DNA of 9,020 nt from FEN-680 sp036781505 (GTDB lineage Bacteria; Actinomycetota; Geothermincolia; Fen-727; Anoxymicrobiaceae), in contig DAIQAV010000095.1 in assembly GCA_036781505.1 (NCBI GenBank), positions 1 through 9,020 on the forward strand, written 5' to 3'. Under the pieces are notes generated by a model, which saw only the letters and a program-made list of their open reading frames with translations, was not told where the DNA came from and searched no databases. Positions 6,319-9,020 of the stretch are shown here, one piece after another. The position numbers and the translations under genes were made by a program. How positions within the stretch are numbered: position 1 is the first letter of the stretch; the number at the start of each line of letters is the position of its first letter.

Positions 6319-7224
6319 GTGGGTGTCCTGGTGGTAGGCTCGGTCGCGCTAGACAGCGTGCAGACACCTTTCGGCGTGGTCCGCGACGCCCTGGGCGGCT
6401 CGGGCACCTTCTTCTCGGTGGCCGCTTCCTATTTCACCGACGTGGCGCTGGTCGCCGTCGTCGGAGAGGACTTCCCCAAGGCCGGGATCGACCTGCTCGA
6501 GTCCCGCGGCGTGGACCTCACCGGGCTCACGGTCGAGAAGGGCGAGACCTTCCGCTGGGCTGGCGTCTACGGCTTCGACCTCAACGAACGCGACACCATA
6601 GAGACGCGCCTCAACGTCTTCGAAGGATTCAACCCTCAAGTCCCGAAAGGCCTCGTTGGCAGCGAGTTCGTTTTCCTGGCCAACATCATCCCGGCGCTGC
6701 AGGCGTCGGTGCTGGACCAGGTTGCATCGCCGAAGCTGGTCGCGTGTGACACTATGAACTACTACATCGAGGGATACAGGGACGACCTCCTCGACACCAT
6801 CCGCCGGGTCGACGTGATGCTGCTGAACGACTCCGAGTGCCGCGAGCTCGCGGGCGAGCCCAACCTGATAAAGGCCTCGCGGGCGGTCCTGGACATGGGG
6901 CCGTCGACCGCCATCGTCAAGAAGGGCGAGCACGGGGCACTCATGTTCACCAGAGACTCGATCTTCAGCGCACCCGCTTATCCGTGCGAGTCCGTGTTCG
7001 ATCCCACGGGCGCCGGAGACTCGTTCGCGGGCGGGTTCATGGGCCACCTGGCAGCGACCGGCGACACGTCCGAATCCAATATCAGGAGAGCGGTCATCTA
7101 CGGCACCGTGATGGCCTCCTTCTGCGTGGAGAAGTTCAGCGTGGAGGGGATGGCCTCGCTGGAAACGGCTGACATCGAGCGCCGCTTCCGCATGCTCAAG
7201 CAAGTCTCCCACTTCGAGCCCTGA
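6319..7224 (+). CDS. PfkB-family carbohydrate/nucleoside kinase
   Basis: This 301-residue protein belongs to the ribokinase/PfkB fold that phosphorylates sugars or nucleosides with ATP. The N-terminal substrate motif GGSGTFFS (26-33) and the C-terminal PfkB signature DPTGAGDSFAGG (228-239) are present, with D234 as the catalytic base and GAGD as the anion hole. The start is GTG at 6319, with AAGGA at 6308-6312 inside the end of the phosphorylase gene and only 2 bases between the genes, so translation is probably coupled. The substrate cannot be read. Its position suggests a sugar or nucleoside from the MTA/adenosine salvage route, but MTAP already yields a phosphorylated sugar, so a methylthioribose kinase step would be redundant. 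Adenosine or another salvage nucleoside is an alternative. Confidence 0.88.
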   Translation: MGVLVVGSVALDSVQTPFGVVRDALGGSGTFFSVAASYFTDVALVAVVGEDFPKAGIDLLESRGVDLTGLTVEKGETFRWAGVYGFDLNERDTIETRLNVFEGFNPQVPKGLVGSEFVFLANIIPALQASVLDQVASPKLVACDTMNYYIEGYRDDLLDTIRRVDVMLLNDSECRELAGEPNLIKASRAVLDMGPSTAIVKKGEHGALMFTRDSIFSAPAYPCESVFDPTGAGDSFAGGFMGHLAATGDTSESNIRRAVIYGTVMASFCVEKFSVEGMASLETADIERRFRMLKQVSHFEP

Positions 7225-7236
7225 GGGAGGGAAGAC

Positions 7237-8412
7237 ATGCTACCTGGCGGCGGGTTCAAGATCGCGAAAGTCTTCGGGATCGAGATCGACATCAACCCCA
7301 CCTGGCTCATCATCTTCGCGCTGGTCGGTGTCTCCCTCTCCGAGACGATGCGCGGCGCGGGCTGGCCAGGCCACCCGGGCAGGTTCCCTGCCGGGGTGTG
7401 GCCCTGGGTGTTCGGCTTCGGGACCGCAATAGTCTTCTTCGCCTGCCTGCTGGCCCACGAGCTCTCCCACAGCTACGTGGCCAAGCGCAAGGGAATCAAC
7501 ATCAGGCGCATCACCCTGTTCCTCTTCGGTGGGGTCGCCGAAATGAGCGAGGACGTCAGCGACGCGACTTCCGAGCTGGAGATGGCCGCGGCCGGTCCGG
7601 CGATGACGTTCTTCCTCGCAGGGGTCTTCTATCTGCTTTTCCGTGTGGTGAGCGCGAACCCCAACCGAGGTCCCCTGTGGATCATCCCGCTCTGGCTGTT
7701 GGTCTACATCAACCTGTTCATCGGGGTGTTCAACCTGCTCCCCGGCTTTCCGCTGGACGGCGGCAGGGTCTTCCGCGCCATCTTGTGGAAAATCACGGGC
7801 AACCTGCAGAAGGCCACCAGGATCGCGACCTACGGCGGTGAAGTCGTGGGCGTGCTGCTTGCCGCAGGAGGATTCGTTTTTGTCTTCCTCAACGCGATTC
7901 TGACCGGGGTGTGGTTGGTTGTAGTCGGTGGCTTCATCTTCCTGCTGGCCAGGTCTTCCTACCAGCAGACGCTTCTGCAGATCGCGGTCGCGGACACCAA
8001 GGTCAAGGACCTGATGTACACCGGGGTACCGATCATCGACGAGGATACGACGCTCACCGACTTGCGCAACCAGTACTTCACCACCTACCACCTTCCGGCT
8101 CTACCCGTCGCCCACCACGACGGTGAGGTCTTCGGGCTGGTCAGCAGGGACGACCTGGCCACGATAAACCCCTCCGAGTGGGACGTCCTGAACGCCGGAC
8201 GGGTTGCCCACGTCCTCACCGAGGAGCAGATAATCGGACCGGAGGAACGGCTGAACAAAGTGCTTCGCCGAGTCATGCGCGCCGAACAGTACCTGCTGGT
8301 GATGGACAACGGCCAGGTGCAGGGCATACTTACGGTGGACGAGCTCCAGCGTTACATCAGGGCAAGGTCGAACGTCACTCAGTCCGGCGGCAAGGCGACG
8401 GGCCGGCAGTAG
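7237..8412 (+). CDS. Site-2-protease-like M50 membrane metalloprotease with C-terminal CBS domains
   Basis: This 391-residue integral membrane zinc protease probably cleaves membrane proteins inside the bilayer. The active site has HELSH (H74, E75, H78) and a distal NLLPGFPLDGG (167-176) with zinc ligand D174. Hydrophobic segments lie near 22-35, 53-73, 116-137, 147-168 and, as one or two spans, 199-238. Two CBS domains follow (about 254-311 and 322-378) facing the cytoplasm; in other proteins such pairs bind adenine nucleotides. It belongs to the PDZ-less, CBS-bearing branch of M50, which includes the Rip3 type of mycobacteria. The ATG at 7237 has GGGAGG just upstream and begins 12 bases after the kinase stop. 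No anti-sigma factor or other obvious substrate is encoded nearby. A CBS pair that senses adenylates would fit a salvage operon, but this is inference. Confidence 0.92.
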   Translation: MLPGGGFKIAKVFGIEIDINPTWLIIFALVGVSLSETMRGAGWPGHPGRFPAGVWPWVFGFGTAIVFFACLLAHELSHSYVAKRKGINIRRITLFLFGGVAEMSEDVSDATSELEMAAAGPAMTFFLAGVFYLLFRVVSANPNRGPLWIIPLWLLVYINLFIGVFNLLPGFPLDGGRVFRAILWKITGNLQKATRIATYGGEVVGVLLAAGGFVFVFLNAILTGVWLVVVGGFIFLLARSSYQQTLLQIAVADTKVKDLMYTGVPIIDEDTTLTDLRNQYFTTYHLPALPVAHHDGEVFGLVSRDDLATINPSEWDVLNAGRVAHVLTEEQIIGPEERLNKVLRRVMRAEQYLLVMDNGQVQGILTVDELQRYIRARSNVTQSGGKATGRQ

Positions 8413-8438
8413 CGCGCAAGCGCGACACGGAGAACCGC

Positions 8439-8678
8439 ATGAACATCGAGATCAAGGTTGCGACGATCCTGCTCGACAAGGCGAACCCGAAGCTGCACAC
8501 GACCCGTTTCGACATGACCCTGCCCGACGGCACCGACGTAGCAGGCCTGCTGGATGCGCTGGGGCTGGAGGACAGGCTGGTCGGATCGGTGACGATAAAC
8601 AAGAGGCGAAGCCCTATGGATGCCGCCATCGCCGATGGCGACCTGGTGGCGGTCATACCGGCCATCTCCGGAGGTTGA
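8439..8678 (+). CDS. MoaD/ThiS-family ubiquitin-like sulfur carrier protein
   Basis: This is a 79-residue beta-grasp protein ending in Gly-Gly (PAISGG), the C-terminus that is adenylated and loaded with sulfur as thiocarboxylate in MoaD and ThiS. The stretch GDLVAVIPAISGG is typical of the MoaD end. ATG at 8439 is chosen because GGAG lies 6 bases upstream at 8429-8432 and the protein then has the usual family length; the frame is open much further upstream, but only in a non-native frame of the protease gene. Its stop overlaps the ribosome binding region of the next gene, the E1-like enzyme, 1 base away. The carrier might serve molybdopterin/tungstopterin, thiamine or another sulfur-transfer route; the absence of other cofactor genes in view leaves this open. 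Confidence 0.87.
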   Translation: MNIEIKVATILLDKANPKLHTTRFDMTLPDGTDVAGLLDALGLEDRLVGSVTINKRRSPMDAAIADGDLVAVIPAISGG

Positions 8679-8679
8679 C

Positions 8680-9020
8680 ATGGACGACGTGCCCGGCCTG
8701 CTCGAATCGCTTACACAAGCTGCAGCGGAACGCGAAGAGGGTTGCGAGCGATACCGTTGCGTGACGCTGGACGACGTCTCCGCGCTGGCGACCCGCTACG
8801 GCCTGGCCACGCGCCAGGTCTCGGCCTTCGCCCTCGAGCACGGCCTTCTGCCTCTGAGGTACGTGAAAAACATCGGCACCATAGGCATGAGCGGTCAGGC
8901 CAGGCTGCTGCAGTCGCGCGCACTGCTCGTCGGAGCCGGGGGCATCGGCGGGACGGCCGAGGAGCTGCTGGCGCGCATGGGGGTTGGCACCATCATCATC
9001 GCCGACCCCGACGTCTACGA
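8680..9020 (+). CDS. ThiF/MoeB/HesA-family E1-like adenylyltransferase, C-terminus cut by window edge
   Basis: The first 113 residues are visible. The protein should activate the C-terminal glycine of the preceding sulfur carrier by adenylation. GMSGQARLLQSRALLVGAGG leads into the nucleotide-binding loop GAGGIGG (85-91), followed by ELLARMGVGTIIIADPD, with D109 at the ribose-binding position. Unlike MoeB or ThiF, whose Rossmann core begins about 25-30 residues in, about 60 residues precede the RYVKNIGTIGM block here. They include LATRYGLATRQVSAFALEHG, which could form two helices. I recall similar extensions in HesA/MoeB-like proteins found with MoaD-like carriers near aldehyde:ferredoxin oxidoreductase genes, but this was not checked. 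GGAGG lies 5 bases before ATG 8680. Zinc cysteines, if present, would lie beyond the window. Confidence 0.87.
   Translation, partial: MDDVPGLLESLTQAAAEREEGCERYRCVTLDDVSALATRYGLATRQVSAFALEHGLLPLRYVKNIGTIGMSGQARLLQSRALLVGAGGIGGTAEELLARMGVGTIIIADPDVY

Overview
The window looks like part of a metagenome-assembled or draft bacterial genome: it is GC-rich, carries a 10-N scaffold gap (2112-2121), and is cut through genes at both ends. The thiolase and FadB-like sequences resemble actinobacterial forms (for example the RTAFGKARPDGFF and GAGLMASQ stretches). Frequent AGG and ATA codons and the gene content would suit a deep-branching, possibly anaerobic, high-GC actinobacterium. That placement is inferred from recall of protein families and is only moderately secure.

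Left half (1-4638), all on the minus strand. A fatty acid beta-oxidation pair reads right to left: a 3-ketoacyl-CoA thiolase (2841-1712, interrupted by the scaffold gap) and then a FadB-type enoyl-CoA hydratase/3-hydroxyacyl-CoA dehydrogenase (1669 to beyond the left edge). Together they would carry out the last three steps of each beta-oxidation cycle. Upstream lies an AT-richer block of nested inverted repeats (about 2978-3173). It ends inside the stop codon of a response regulator-GAF-diguanylate cyclase gene (4638-3172).

Divergent intergenic region (4639-4998). It holds one plausible promoter for each direction. The rightward one (TTGATA-N18-TATTAT, 4890-4919) is followed at the expected transcript start by two hairpins that share one strand and so exclude each other.

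Right half (4999-9020), all on the plus strand and closely packed: an FmdB-type zinc ribbon protein, a 5'-methylthioadenosine phosphorylase-like enzyme, a PfkB-family kinase, a site-2-protease-like membrane metalloprotease with CBS domains, a MoaD/ThiS-like sulfur carrier and the start of a ThiF/MoeB/HesA-like activating enzyme. Spacings of 1 to 94 bases, with a ribosome binding site before each gene, suggest one operon that joins nucleoside/methylthio salvage, membrane proteolysis and sulfur-carrier chemistry. The carrier and E1-like enzyme very probably act as a pair. Why they share a transcript with the salvage genes is not evident from the sequence.

I see no tRNA, rRNA, CRISPR array or transposase gene. 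The most unusual items are the nested repeat element, the two-state leader hairpin and the salvage-protease-sulfur carrier operon.
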